Below, in pieces: positions 20,329-31,292 of a stretch of 64,000 bases of DNA. This DNA is from Cycas panzhihuaensis (Eukaryota; Cycadophyta): positions 164,431,741-164,495,740 of the forward strand of contig CM041465.1 in assembly GCA_023213395.1 (NCBI GenBank). Reading direction: 5' to 3'. Within the stretch, counting starts at the first letter, position 1. The number at the start of each line of letters is the position of its first letter. The notes under the pieces are model-generated. The model saw nothing but the letters and a program-made list of their open reading frames with translations, ran no database searches and was not told the origin of the DNA. A program made the position numbers and the translations under genes.

Positions 20329-22380
20329 TTACAGTTCTTCTGATTTGGGAGTTACATCACATGGATTACTTTCCAAGGTTTTCTTGGAAGATTCCATCCC
20401 TATCGTTATATCCTTCCTTCGGTATACATGTTTAATCCTAAGCTTCCCTAATGGCAGGGTTTTTGCTGCTTCCTTCTTAGTAGCTTCCTCTAACGCTTTC
20501 TTGGCAATAACAAAATGGTCAATCTCCACTTTTGGATAAGGGTAATCATGCTTTGCCGTTTGCTTTTTATTCTATAAATTCACATTTTTGGGGGAATTAG
20601 GTATGATTGTAACCCCATTAAGAGCTTTACCTTTGCCCTTACATTCCTCCATTGTGTGTGTGCTTGGTCCATAGTTTTTGCAAAGATATAGGCATTCATT
20701 TTGTACTTTCTCCACTAGGCAATCTGATTTCCAATGTCCATATTCAAGATATACCAAACATCTTCCCAGTGGAGGTTTCCTTTTTGAACTTTCTGGCTAC
20801 GTACTAGTATTGATTGTCTTGGTTATAGGGCTACTTCTTCCTCGTCCTCTTCCTCTGGAATTTATGCCTTTAGTGTTGAAATAACACTCTCAGGTGTTGT
20901 GTTGACCATAGATATGACACCAATTATTTTGTTTCCTTGCCCTTACATTACACTCGCATTCTTTAGTGGAGTGCATACTTTTTTCACAAATGTGGCACCA
21001 ATTTTCAATTGGGGCTTCCTTAGTTTGATGCTTGGTTGATTCCTCCTCCATATTCTCTTAAACTTTCTACTCTTGAAACTTTAGCCTTGTGACTTCTTTC
21101 CTTAAGGCTTCCACTTTTGAATTTTCTATTAAGATTTTGAGTTTTTAATTCGTTTATTTCTTCCTGAAGCCTCATGATAAGAGGATCATAGGCTATCCTC
21201 TTAATATCAATCTCTTTTTCAAAGTCTAGTGCTAATTCGTGAGCATGTTTGTATGATTTTAATGGATGTGAAGGCATCACATCTATCAATTTGGTATTTA
21301 ATCCATTTACAAAGAAAGTCCTCATGCTTAGGCCTACTATCTTTTCTCCTTTCGTCATTGCAAATGCTAATATCGATTTTACTTATATATGTTAGCACTG
21401 ACTCCCCTGGCTTCTGCTAGATCTCCCTTAGGGTTAACTCTATGATGTCATTGTTTCGATACTTTAAGAATCTTTCCTCAAATTCCTTCATTGTGTCATT
21501 CCATGATTTAAGTGGGTCAAGTTGTTTATACTGGGCTAGCGGTACACCCCACAATGAATAGGCAAACCTTTCTTTGATTTCTGTTTTATTAGTAATTTTT
21601 TCAAGATTTATCAATCTTTGAAATAAATACATATGTTCAACTGCATCTGTAGAATCATCAAAGATGACTTTCCCAAATTCTCTACGATGTGCCATTGTGG
21701 GGTTATTTACTTTCTTCCCCTTTGCCGGTGGGGTTATCTCTTTTTCTTCTGAAAACTTTTTATAAGGTCCCCTTAGTGGTGTCTCTTCTCTACTGTTCTC
21801 TTTTCCAAATAGGGGATTTTGAATAGGTGTTTTTAATTGTATAAACCTTGGTATTCTTGGTATCTTTGCCGCTACTGGGGTTGTTATTAGGAATGATTAA
21901 TCCACACTTCTCTCTGGGGGATCCTCAAATAGTTGTTTTATGAGATGATTCTCCCAATATGCACAGGGACCTTCCTCTGCCTTCTCTTAATTGTCACTCA
22001 GATCCTTCAAAGTAGATTCCAAACCTAATTCCTTTTTAGGGGCATTTATTTATTTTCCTTAGAATTCTCTTCTCTTTCCTCTTTACTATCTTCTTATGTA
22101 TTGAAATTCTAATACTTCTCTAGAGCAAGTGTGATTGTCATTGGCTCTCGTCGGCCTTCATTTTTTGTATTCCGTGGTGTCTGGGTGATACTTGCCTCAA
22201 ATCCTTCCATTGATTCTATTTGGTCTTCCCTTTTTCTTATACTCAATCTCCTTGCTTTCCTTAATTTCTTCTCCTCGGACCATCTTAAAGCTCTCTGTCA
22301 ACTTGACTCTGCTATCCCTTAGGTTTTGTTTGTTACTTCTCTACCTTCAAAGGCCATTTAGGTGGCATTGGAAGGTCCCC
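20329..22380 (-). pseudogene. gag: G2 gag
   Basis: Matches G1 gag in order. The capsid core reads RFAYSLWGVPLAQYKQLDPLKSW with FEERFLKYRNNDIIELTLRE (21695-21417), then FFVNGLNTKL and coiled sequence (21358-21020). Knuckle-like boxes follow in 20757-20572 (YLEYGHWKSDC and CKNYGPSTHTMEEC, the second Cys of the latter now Tyr). The start context MPPKWPLK near 22364 parallels MSPKRPSK of G1. Stops are frequent. Confidence 0.85.
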
Positions 22381-22501
22381 TTGGCTATCGAGGATTAGTT
22401 AGAGCCTGCCATCACTGTGACAAGCACGGTGACTTGCTCTTTATACATAGAAAATTCCAGCTTCTTTTCCCTCCTCTAGTGGACTTAGGCAATAGAATCA
22501 A

Positions 22502-22776
22502 TGTTGACTCAATATTTGTCCTATTGAGATATTCACTTATCAAGGGTTTCCATTGTAGTCTAGGGTGTGCTCATGGTCAACATACAAGTTAATATATTAT
22601 ATTATGCCTCATAAGTCCACAATATAATCACAAACACAATATATTATCATGCATTCCTCATCACATTAATACACACATAAGTTCCTCATAACTCTATTAT
22701 TCCATTAAGAAATAATCAATGTTTACATGTCTTTCTGTCATACAATATCATTCGTACATCTGCTTGGTTGGTTATC
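22502..22776 (-). repeat. G2 5' LTR, first part (before the G4 insertion)
   Basis: Starts TGTTGACTCAATATTTG just after a decayed PBS (TGATTCTATTGCC on the - strand). Aligns with the beginning of 8513-9457. It stops at the G4 target duplication TTATC (22772-22776) and resumes at 39127. Confidence 0.88.
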
Positions 22777-23160
22777 TGTTAGTTGTAAATTACACAGGTT
22801 TACACTAGGAAGATATCGGATGGTATTGCAACAAGAACACCCAACACAATCAACACAATATAAACAACATCAATGGTACACTATGTAAAATAATATATAA
22901 ACGGTGTTCAAAAGCACAACATCGAATGTACACAACATCAATTATATTATATCAAAAATTGGATGTACAGAAGCCAGATGTAATCATCCCAAGCCAAACT
23001 AGAACCATCCACTAGGATCAAGATGTGCCATATCGCATACCCTACATCCGTTCTCATTACATATATATACTCTTAGAACCATTATCTCGTTTGGTAACCA
23101 CTTCCTAACTTATTCTTTTGACAACATAATATTCGTCATTTAACAAAATAGGTCCTCACA
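22777..23160 (-). repeat. G4 3' LTR
   Basis: 384 bp, the same length as its partner, with substitutions of the order of several percent by eye (mostly transitions). It is followed at once by the polypurine tract on the element strand. Confidence 0.93.
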
Positions 23161-23177
23161 TCTATCCCCCTCTTTTA
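23161..23177 (-). other. G4 polypurine tract
   Basis: The + strand tctatccccctctttta reads AAAAGAGGGGGATAGA on the element strand, directly next to the LTR start. Confidence 0.85.
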
Positions 23178-23399
23178 GTTATGAGCGTCTCACTAAGAAT
23201 TAACTGCCTGATCTGGAGTAGTAATTGGAGTTCGAGTAGGAAACAAATATGAAGCTTCACCTTAAGCTGAACTTTGAACTAGCATTGAGGATGCTTTAGA
23301 ATAAACCGGATATAATCCTGTCTTGCATCACCATTTCTAGTTTTCACTACTAACTACTTCAGCACATTGAAGTATTGGGTGTCAGCATGCTTTTTCATC

Positions 23400-24875
23400 T
23401 TCTAACTAGCTTGTCAACTCTTTGACTTGTTGCTCTGAGATTCGAAATCCTTCTTCACTTTGGTGAAGGTGTTGTTTCGAGATTCGAAACCGTTCTTAAT
23501 TTTGGCAAAGGTGTTCTTCTAGTGCACTGATCTGTTGAACATGACGATTCTCTCGATTATACATTTCTTCATTTGTTTTCAATAACTGACTACATTCACT
23601 TTCCTTTTTCTGCAACGACTCTTTCATTTTGTGAGCTAATTCTTTTTCCTTCTGTATGACCTTTTGCAGTTGTTCGAAATTGTCTTTCATTATCTTCAAA
23701 AATGATTCTTATGCCTCCAGTACTGTTTGATATGCAGTGATAGGATTTGTTACCCTTTTTCCTTTTCCTAGTTCTGGCTAATTTTCTAGCTCCGACCTAG
23801 GTGGCACCACTGCCCCCATTGCTCCCATCAACTCACATCTTGCAGCCTCACTATCAATAGTGGGAGATGCCAGAATATTCAGATCTGGCGCAGCATGAGT
23901 ATCTTCATCATCCCTCACAGGTATAGACTCATTGTCTTCTTTTATTTCATCATCCTCCCCTCCACTTGAATTGAAGTTTGAGTAATATGTTATATAGTCT
24001 TCATCTAAGTCAACATAAGTATCTGATGATGACTCATTCGTTTCATGTACCGTTACAACTTTGTGCTTCTTCAACTATTCTGTTCTAATCTCCTTTTGAA
24101 CCTTTGGTCAAATTTTCTTCGGTGCGGATGAATTCTTGTGGAATGTAGAAAGCAATTGAATTGTCGAGCTCCTTGCTAATCTTGGTAGATGGAATTTCTC
24201 ATAACACAACCCTAGTAAATATAGGGTAAAATTAAAACTTGATTGTGTCCCTGTAATGAGCTGATGTAAGAATGTTTTCATCTTCTCTAAAATAAAGGCT
24301 GACCAATTATAAATCGTTCCCTTCATGAGCCCTTACAAATAGGATGCAGTCTGCCATGGCAGTGCATTACAACGTTGCTCCCCTAACAGTCTCGTACACA
24401 TGATTACTGCGACAACCATGATGTTTGTAGTTTGTAAATGTGTTACTTGAATGCCTTGTCCCCCGTGCTTAGTATAAAATTCTCTTCTATATATCATTTG
24501 AATGATCTGGTCCTTCATTGTGGCCATTAGATTCCTTGCTTTCTTAACTTCCTGTCCCTCCTTCGGAAATCCTGTTAATCTAGCTATGTTCTCTGGCTCC
24601 ATGCTTATGATTTTCCCATTAATTGTTAACACCCTATCTACGAGATTATAGCCGTGTAATACATCTTGTAACTTCTTGGAATTCTTGGAGAATATTGGAA
24701 ATGATGCTACCTGAATAATTTTGGCACTTGTCAACTATGCCTGTAACAAAGCATTATGGTCTTCGGCTTCTAATTCCACCCATTTCTGAAGCACTGGGGA
24801 ATTCAGTAATTGCCACTTGATTTAGTGTCCTTCAATTTCAAATGGTAACTCCATATCTATCTCCTCCTCGGTCAT
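23400..24875 (-). pseudogene. G4 extra ORF downstream of integrase
   Basis: From an ATG at 24875 (MTEEEIDMELPFEIEGH) a single reading frame can be followed for about 490 codons. Segments 24734-24333, 24326-24108, 24074-23778 and 23699-23496 are all in phase and separated only by single TAA/TAG stops, each explained by CAA/CAG. The N-terminal half has FPIFSKNSKKLQDVLHGYNL, ENIARLTGFPKEG, and further on GTIYNWSAFILEKMK. This faintly recalls plant transposon-associated domains of the PMD/Athila-ORF type, but I am not sure. The middle is acidic; the C-terminal third is a Lys/Glu/Gln-rich coiled coil. No signal peptide or clear membrane segment is seen, so an envelope role has no support. Confidence 0.7.
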
Positions 24876-25415
24876 TTTCTGCGATGATTCAACGACAAAT
24901 GGTAGAGTAGTCTAGGCAAATCTGATGAATCCAAGCATCCTGTAATTGGCGCTTCTCTCCTTGCTCCCTCGTTAGATATGTGGTTGACCGGATCTTCTCT
25001 TTGAATGGCTCCTCAACTTCCTCAATTGGCTCCTTGTCTCCTTGTTGAAATAGAAAAAACCCTCTCCTTTTTATAGAAGAGGGGGGTAGGTATGGCTCAT
25101 GGTTTTTGCCCAAACAATGGGTAAAAGCCACGGGTTGTCCATGGTTTTCCGCCCATGGTTTGGGTGAAACCATGGGATGCCCATGGTTGACGGTCGTCTG
25201 ATCGCCGGTTGGGCATGTGGCAGCCAACTGATCGGTCGTGCACCGAACGATTGGCCATTCAACTGTGCACCGATTGATTGGTCCTGTTTTTTTTCCGCTA
25301 GCATTGTGCCTCTGCCAGAGTTGCCTTGCTCAGGCATATTATCCTTCGAGGTATGATCGTACTAGAGCCTTTCATAGGTTGGTCGGTGGTGCCCTCATAA
25401 CGTCTCAATTTCTAA
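24876..25415 (-). other. G4 spacer between extra ORF and integrase
   Basis: This stretch lacks a convincing gene. It is GC-richer than its surroundings, with four CCATGG/CCCATGG-type palindromes within 25138-25185 and a direct repeat of gtgcaccga...gattgg near 25238-25285. Short open frames (25227-24889, 25337-25071) are low-complexity and out of phase with the extra ORF. It might hold a leader or splice signal for the extra ORF; nothing definite is seen. Confidence 0.5.
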
Positions 25416-26558
25416 TTAATTAATTAGGGTAATGATGGAGTTGGTTTCCTGTTTAGAACCTGGACTATTACTATCCTTCTCATCTTTCACCGAGATAGCT
25501 TGGTTGTATGTTCCCAACTTGGTTTTATATGGTTTTAGTTTTGATCTATTTATCACAATTGTTTGTCCATCGTCCTTAATGTGTATTATTTCCACTGACC
25601 TACTTTCAAGGATTTTTTTGATTATAAATGGACTGAGCCAATGGATTTTTAGCTTGCAAGGTTTTATAAAATGTTTGCCATCGTATTTAAGAACCAAATT
25701 TCTTTCTTTAAATGTTTTTGGATGCAACTTCTTGTTGTGCCACTCTTTTCTCCATTGTTATATTGTGTTCATTATCCATTGTGCATGTTGTCGTTTTTCA
25801 TCGAGGGCGAGAATAGCTTCTAGTCGGCTTTGGAGGTTGGGTGCATCTGGCCATCATTGTTGGACTGCAATCCTTAAGCTTGGCACTATAAATTCGATGG
25901 GAAGAACTGCTTCTACCCCATATACTAACTGGAACGATGTATGACCAGCTGAAGTTTTATAGGCAGTCCTAAAAGCCCATAATACTGAATGTAGTTGTTC
26001 TGCCCAACAGTTTCTATTTGCATTACATAGTTTTGTTAACATTATGACTATGATTTTATTGCTCAATCCGACTTGTCCGTTGGCTCGTGGGTAATAGAGT
26101 GTCAATTTATGATGTGTAATCATAAATTCTTGAGTTAAGCAATAAATTGTCTCATTTGTAAAATGTGTTCCTCTATCATTGACAAATTCCAAGGGTCATC
26201 TAAATCTAGTGATAATATTTTCATAGATAAAAATAGTTGTACTTTGTGTCGAATTATCTCGAAGTGCCTTTGCCTCAACCCACTTCGTGAGGTAACCTCT
26301 TGCTACTATGATATATTTTGCCCGGTTTGTTCATGCAACATGTTTGAAGGGCCTAGCAAAATCTAATCCCCAACGTTCAAAAACTCCTTGAGCCAATGAT
26401 GGTTGTAAGGGCATAAAGTCATGTTGGAGGGGTCGTCCCGTTCGTTGACAAATAATTCTTTTGTGTCCTTAAATAATTGCGGCCACCATAGTCCTGATAA
26501 TAATATTTTCCTGACTGTAGTTTTAGGGCCCAAATGACTGCCCACGGTTCCTTTATGA
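25416..26558 (-). pseudogene. pol: G4 integrase (most of it)
   Basis: GSHLGPKTTVRKILLSGLWWP (zinc module start) lies near the C5 junction; the core has FVNDRGTHF (normally xSDxGTHF; here the Asp lies in NDRG), YYPRANGQVGLSNK (catalytic Glu replaced by Gly) and the SVLWAFRTAYKTSAGHTSFQ stretch. The C-terminal domain, 25727-25416, reads KIHWLSPFIIKKILESRSVE. There is no chromodomain. C5 separates the leading ILSKA residues (34153 onward) from HKGTVGSHLGPK. Stops near 25730 and 26200-26360. Confidence 0.87.
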
Positions 26559-26563
26559 GCTTT

Positions 26564-27111
26564 TGTGAAAAATGGGCATTAGGCCACATTAGTCCCAAGA
26601 TCATAAGTACAAGCATAATACTGCAAATGCATGAAAGCATAAAGAACACAAAGAGAAATAGGAGCAAGAGAAAATGATACCCAATATGTGGAGTTGGAAT
26701 TGGTCCAACCTCCCAAGAAGAAATAGTTTGATTAGCAAACTGATAGCATAACAATGCAACTCCAACTCTACTGTATGAGACAACGAGGAGAGGTCTCATT
26801 AAATAGAGTGAAATGAGAGACCTAAGGCCTTGGATGTTTGACAAGTGTCAAACATCCAAGATACATGCCTTGGATCCTCACCTAAGGCCTTGGATGTTTG
26901 ACAAGTGTCAAACATCCAAGATACATGACTTGGATCATGAGCAAAAGTGCAAGAGGGTCCATTTGACCCTTTAGTGACAACGTTGTGTCACTAGAAAGAA
27001 TGTGGGTGTGCACTTTATCACTTAAGTGATAAGTCACCCCTAAAGTAAAAAGTGCATATATTACATGAAAATAAAGTACATTAACTTAACATTTAAACAT
27101 AAGGTTTAACA
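26564..27111 (-). repeat. C5 3' LTR
   Basis: Element orientation starts TGTTAAACCTTATG and ends CCCATTTTTCACA. It contains a 60-bp direct duplication that doubles a hairpin (26829-26860 and 26889-26920) and an 18-bp palindrome TTATCACTTAAGTGATAA at 27015-27032. Confidence 0.95.
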
Positions 27112-27121
27112 CCCCCTCATC
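27112..27121 (-). other. C5 polypurine tract
   Basis: The element strand reads GATGAGGGGG directly against the LTR TGTTAAACC. Confidence 0.85.
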
Positions 27122-27129
27122 GCTTATAA

Positions 27130-28550
27130 TGTTAAGTCGGACACCAAGACCATCTCGAATTTTACAAACTTGTCTCTACCAAGTGGCTGGGTAAAGAGAT
27201 CTGCCGTCTGTTGCTCGTTGGTCGATATTGAAGTGTGATCTCACCACCGTGTATATGCTCCCGATGAAATGGTGGTGAACTTCAATGTGCTTGGTCCGTG
27301 CGTGGAAAATGTGATTCTTAGTTAGCTTGAGGACACTCGATTGTCACAATGAAGGTTGGTCAATTGCTGCTTCGAAATCCAAGCTCACCAAGAATCCGTC
27401 GAGCCGGATAGCCTCACAAGTTGCTGACCGCAGCTTTGTATTCTCGCCTGGAGGACAAGGTAACATTTGTTTGCTGCTCGCAACTCCATGAAACAACATT
27501 CTTGAACCAAGGGTAAAACAAGAACCCGAGGTAGATTTCTGCTATCCCGGCATCTCGCCTAATCGGGATCGAGAGAACCCTCCAAAGTGAAGTTCTCCTT
27601 AGGTACATACTCAAGTCCAAGGCGCAATGTTCCTTTGATATACTTGAGTATGCGTTTGTCGCATTCCAGTGTATCCGATTGGGTTGAGACATGTAACGAG
27701 AGCAAATCCTAGCGCAAATGAAATGTCCGGGCGAGTGTTGGTGAGATATATCAAGCTACCAATCAACTGTCGATAAAGTGTGGAATCTACGGTTGACTTC
27801 CTCATTAAGAGAAAGCTTGGTGCCGTTCTCCATGGGTGTAGGCGCGTCTTGCGATCGTGCATCCCGAATCTCGCAAGATGTCCCAAGAATATTTTGCTTG
27901 GGAAATGAAGATATAGCGGTCACGCCATACCTCAAAGCCTAGGAAATAATGGAGAAGTCCAAGATCACCATCTCAAAACTCCTCTTCAAATCATCTTGGA
28001 GAACATTGATGAGCTTAGTGTCATCACCGTGATCACTAAGTCATCTACATACAAGGCAATATAAATGACATGGTGATGTTCATGTTTGATATACAAGTTT
28101 GGATCAGATGTGGATCGATGAAACCCATGTCTCAAAAAGTATTCATCGATTTTTGCGTACCATGCCCTAGGAGCTTGTTTCAAGCCATACAAAGCCTTCT
28201 TGAGGCGACATACCAAATGCTCCTTACCTTGTTCCTTGTAACCAGGAGGTTGCTCCAAGTATACCTCCTCTTGAAGATCGCTGAGGAAGGCGCTCTTGTG
28301 TCCATCCGATATCTGACCCATTTGCATTGTGCAGCTAAGGCCAAGAGAAGTCTGATGGTGTTCATGTTTGCTACAGGTGCAAAGGTCTCCTCGTAATCAA
28401 TTCCTTCTTTTTGTTTAAACCCCTTTGCTACAAGTCTTGCTTTATGTCGCTTGAGTGTCCCATCAGAATGGAATTTGGTCTTGTAGACCCATTTACAACC
28501 GATTACTGTTTGTGTGGAGGCAATTCGACCAAGTCCCAAGTACCATTCTT
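27130..28550 (-). pseudogene. pol: C5 reverse transcriptase and RNase H
   Basis: RVT_2-type copia RT: IGCKWVYKTKFHSDGTLKRH, ARLVAKGFKQKEGIDYEETF, LEQPPGYKEQGKEHLVCRLK, KALYGLKQAPRAWY and IALYVDDLVI (YVDD intact). RT tail: STLYRQLIGSLIYLTNTRPD. RNase H is in broken frames between 27700 and 27130; the end reads IFHARTKHIEVHHHF near 27290. A frameshift lies near 28300, and small deletions mark 27700-27960. Enzymatically dead, but all conserved blocks are present. Confidence 0.92.
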
Positions 28551-28559
28551 GTGAATGGA

Positions 28560-30479
28560 TTGAATCTCCTCATCCATGGCAGCTTTCCAACTATCACTTT
28601 GTGAAGCCTCTGCAAAGGTAGTAGGCTTATTAATAGAAAGCACTTCAGCCATAAGTGCAAAGTTTGTTTGCTGCCGATACTTTGATGGACGTTTCCCTTC
28701 AATGATATGGCCATCCTGTACTGTCTGAGTGTACCACTTAGGTAACTTCTGAAATGATGTGGCATGAACCTAAATATCTTCTGGTCTAAGTGTAGGAGTA
28801 GCAGAAGATGAAGTGGAAGGTTCAAGTGGAGCAGATGGAGATGAAGTAGATGGCATGTAAAGGTGCGGATGAAGAACATGGTGTGTAAGATTGAAGGGAA
28901 GGGAAGTCCTCAACAATCTTTTTCCCTTTGTCAATGGGGGGTTGGATTGATGCCATATCCAACTCTTTTTTATCATCCTCAACAAAGATTACATCTCTTG
29001 AGAGATGCATTTTTCTCCCAATTGGATCATACAACTTGTAGGCTTTGCTATGGATTGCATATCCTACAAAGATGCATTTAAGGCTATGTTTGTCCAACTT
29101 TGTTCTTTGTTGATCTGGTATGTGCATATACGCAGTACACCCGAATGTCCTCAAATGGCTGATAGTTGGCTTCTTTCCAGACCATGCCTCCTCAGGTGTG
29201 ATATTGGTGACTGCTGTTGTAGGACTTTGATTGGCCACATAGGCAGCTGTATGAAATGCTTCGCCCAAGAAGCTCTTGGAAGCCCCTTTGCATGCATCAT
29301 TGTTTTGGCTTTATTAGCCAAAGTTCTATTCATCCTCTCAGAGACTCCATTTTGCTGAGGAGTATGAGGAGCTGTGAGTTGTCTCCGAATTCCATTATCC
29401 TTGCAAAATTGGTTGAATTCATTTGAAGTGAATTCACCTCCATTATCTGACCTTAATGTGCCAATTAAGTAGCCAGATTCATTTTCTACTTCCGCCTTGA
29501 ACTCTTTGAACTTGGAGAAGGCTTCTGATTTTTGCTTTAGGAAGTAGACCCAGACTTTGTGAGAGAAGTCATCAATAAAAGATATGTAGTACACTGCTCC
29601 TCCAAAGGAGTGGGTGGACATGGGTCCACACAAGTCTGAGTGAACTAATTGCAAAGGATAAGATGCACACCATGCTTTGCCTTTAGGAAAAGGCAGCCGA
29701 TGTTGTGTCCCCATTATGCAAGCTTCGCAAAGACATTTTGAACCATACATCTTTGGAAGCCCATACACCATGCTTTTGTATGTCATCTGCTTCAGATTGT
29801 CTAGGCTTAAATGTCCTAGACATTGATGCCATAACTGAATTTTTGTCAAAGATGTGGAACCAGAGTAAGCAGAATCAAGAGTAATGTTATTGGCATCCAA
29901 CTTGTAAAGACCTTGATCCTTGTAGGCTACAGCTATGATCTGATCATCTTTGTCACAAATGATACATTTCCCATTTTTAAATAGTACGCTCATGTGTTGC
30001 TTGTTCATCTGGCTAACAGATAGCAGATTCTTCTCCATAGAAGGAATGAAGTAGGCATCACTATTGGGAAATGATGAGGAAGGATTTTGAGGAGAATGAA
30101 AAGGAGCTATGGTGCCTATTCCTGAAATCTCAACTGATTCAACATTTCCAAAGGTCACTGATTGACCTTTACCTTCCTTGATGTTGCATAGGAGTTCTTC
30201 TCTCCCTGTCATATGTCGAGAAGCTCCTGAATCGACAATCCAAGTGTTGTCAATGTTGCATGATTGGTATGCACAAAGTAGTTTGTCTTCATTGACAAAC
30301 TGATTATAATGGCGTTGGTAGCCACCTCTTTGACCCCCCCCTCCTCTTGGACCTCCTCGATAGGCAACTCGATTTGGTCGAGGGGGATTCTGCTATTGAT
30401 CTGACTGTTGGAATCTTTGTTGAAACTGTTGTCGTGGCTGTTGTTGTCTTTGACCCTGTGGCTGCTGCTGACTTTGACC
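28560..30479 (-). pseudogene. pol: C5 protease, integrase and linker
   Basis: The protease loop is NTWIVDSGASRHMTG (about 30210-30255). The longest frame (30212-29151, 353 aa) holds the GAG_pre-integrase zinc module (LWHQCLGHLSLDNLKQM with CLCEACIMG) and the integrase core with VHSDLCGPM, TLRSDNGGEF and QQNGVSERMNRT. There are exactly 35 residues between the second Asp and the Glu. The downstream frame 29268-28822 has VANQSPTTAV, SHLRTFGCTAYMHI and CIFVGY. A frameshift near 29200 separates the two, and a Ser/Pro-rich linker leads to RT. Confidence 0.93.
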
Positions 30480-31292
30480 CTATGGCTGCTGCTGTCTTCG
30501 AAAATCCGCTTGCTTCTTTCTGCACTCAGGTGCAATGTGGCCAGGTTTGCCACAATAATGGCATACTACATTGGACTTGGAAGATCCAATGTTCATATTT
30601 CCAAACTGCTTTGTGAATGCAGTTTTGGATTTTTGATTTGTCTTTGCCCTTGCTGTGAAAGCACCTGTTGTAGATGGTTCTTCATTATCCTTAGCATAAA
30701 TTTGTTCTTCTTGAAGCAATAAGCTTTTAAGTTGATTGAATGTCATCCCCCTTAGTGAACCATCTCGTGTAGTTGATGATATAAAGCCGTTGTAGTCCTT
30801 TGGTAATGCTTTTGTGATGGAGGCAATGATTTCATCTCTTGTGGCTGGACTACTTAAAGTAGTTAATTCATTACAAACCTCCTTAATGGAGGACAAGAAT
30901 GCCGACATCGGCTTTACAAATTTGATGGAGTACAATTTAGCTTTTATCATCAAAATGCGAGCTTCATCTCGCCTTTCATACAAAGAGGACAAGGTGTCCC
31001 ATGCTTCTTTAGAAGATAGTGCAGAAGAAATATTTTGGTCTACATTTATGTCCACAACCATACGAATGAATGCCAAAGCAATTTCGTCTTTGGCCTCCCA
31101 TGCAGCAACAACATCCACCGGTGCAGTTTGATTATTATTAACCACAAGTGTAGGATTGGGGATTCTTCCAGAAACATATCCCCAGAACTCATTCATTATC
31201 AAGAGATTTTTTGTGATTCTTTTCCATTCTTGATAATTTGATTGCCCTGTTAGCCTTATGGTACAAGCATTAAGCATATGTATGGCAGCCAT
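30480..31292 (-). CDS. gag: C5 gag (270 aa, open)
   Basis: Copia capsid protein of the UBN2/Retrotran_gag type, which forms the virus-like particle around the RNA. Start MAAIHMLNACTIRLTGQSNY; then NLLIMNEFWGYVSGR, AWDTLSSLYERRDEARILM, LYSIKFVKPMSAFLSSIKEV and LRGMTFNQLKSLLLQEEQIY. The zinc knuckle CHYCGKPGHIAPEC lies near the C-terminus. The frame ends in a Gln-rich stretch at a TAG (probably from CAG), after which the Gln-rich frame continues to protease. C9 gag is a divergent relative. Confidence 0.93.
   Translation of the reverse strand: MAAIHMLNACTIRLTGQSNYQEWKRITKNLLIMNEFWGYVSGRIPNPTLVVNNNQTAPVDVVAAWEAKDEIALAFIRMVVDINVDQNISSALSSKEAWDTLSSLYERRDEARILMIKAKLYSIKFVKPMSAFLSSIKEVCNELTTLSSPATRDEIIASITKALPKDYNGFISSTTRDGSLRGMTFNQLKSLLLQEEQIYAKDNEEPSTTGAFTARAKTNQKSKTAFTKQFGNMNIGSSKSNVVCHYCGKPGHIAPECRKKQADFRRQQQP

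Larger units (their letters stand above)
9458..22501 (-). mobile_element. G2: second gypsy copy of the G1 family, split by G3
   Basis: The internal region runs from the shared LTR to the PBS before the LTR start at 22502. It is interrupted by G3 at 11991-19303. Sequence is alignable with G1 in order: integrase, RNase H, RT, [G3], RT N-terminus, gag-like remnant, knuckles, gag. Compared with G1, the stretch corresponding to about 5060-6390 (acidic linker and protease) is missing at about 20200. The right LTR of G2 is itself split by G4. Confidence 0.85.

Noticed and set aside
24333-24734. Envelope-like gene in G4
   Set aside because: The extra ORF lacks a visible signal peptide, a transmembrane segment and Cys pairs; position alone does not support an env call.
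25432-25944. 170-aa open frame on the + strand
   Set aside because: It lies antisense to the G4 integrase C-terminal region, whose motifs read clearly on the - strand.
29005-29358. 117-aa Cys-rich open frame on the + strand
   Set aside because: It is antisense to the C5 integrase core, which is unmistakable on the - strand.
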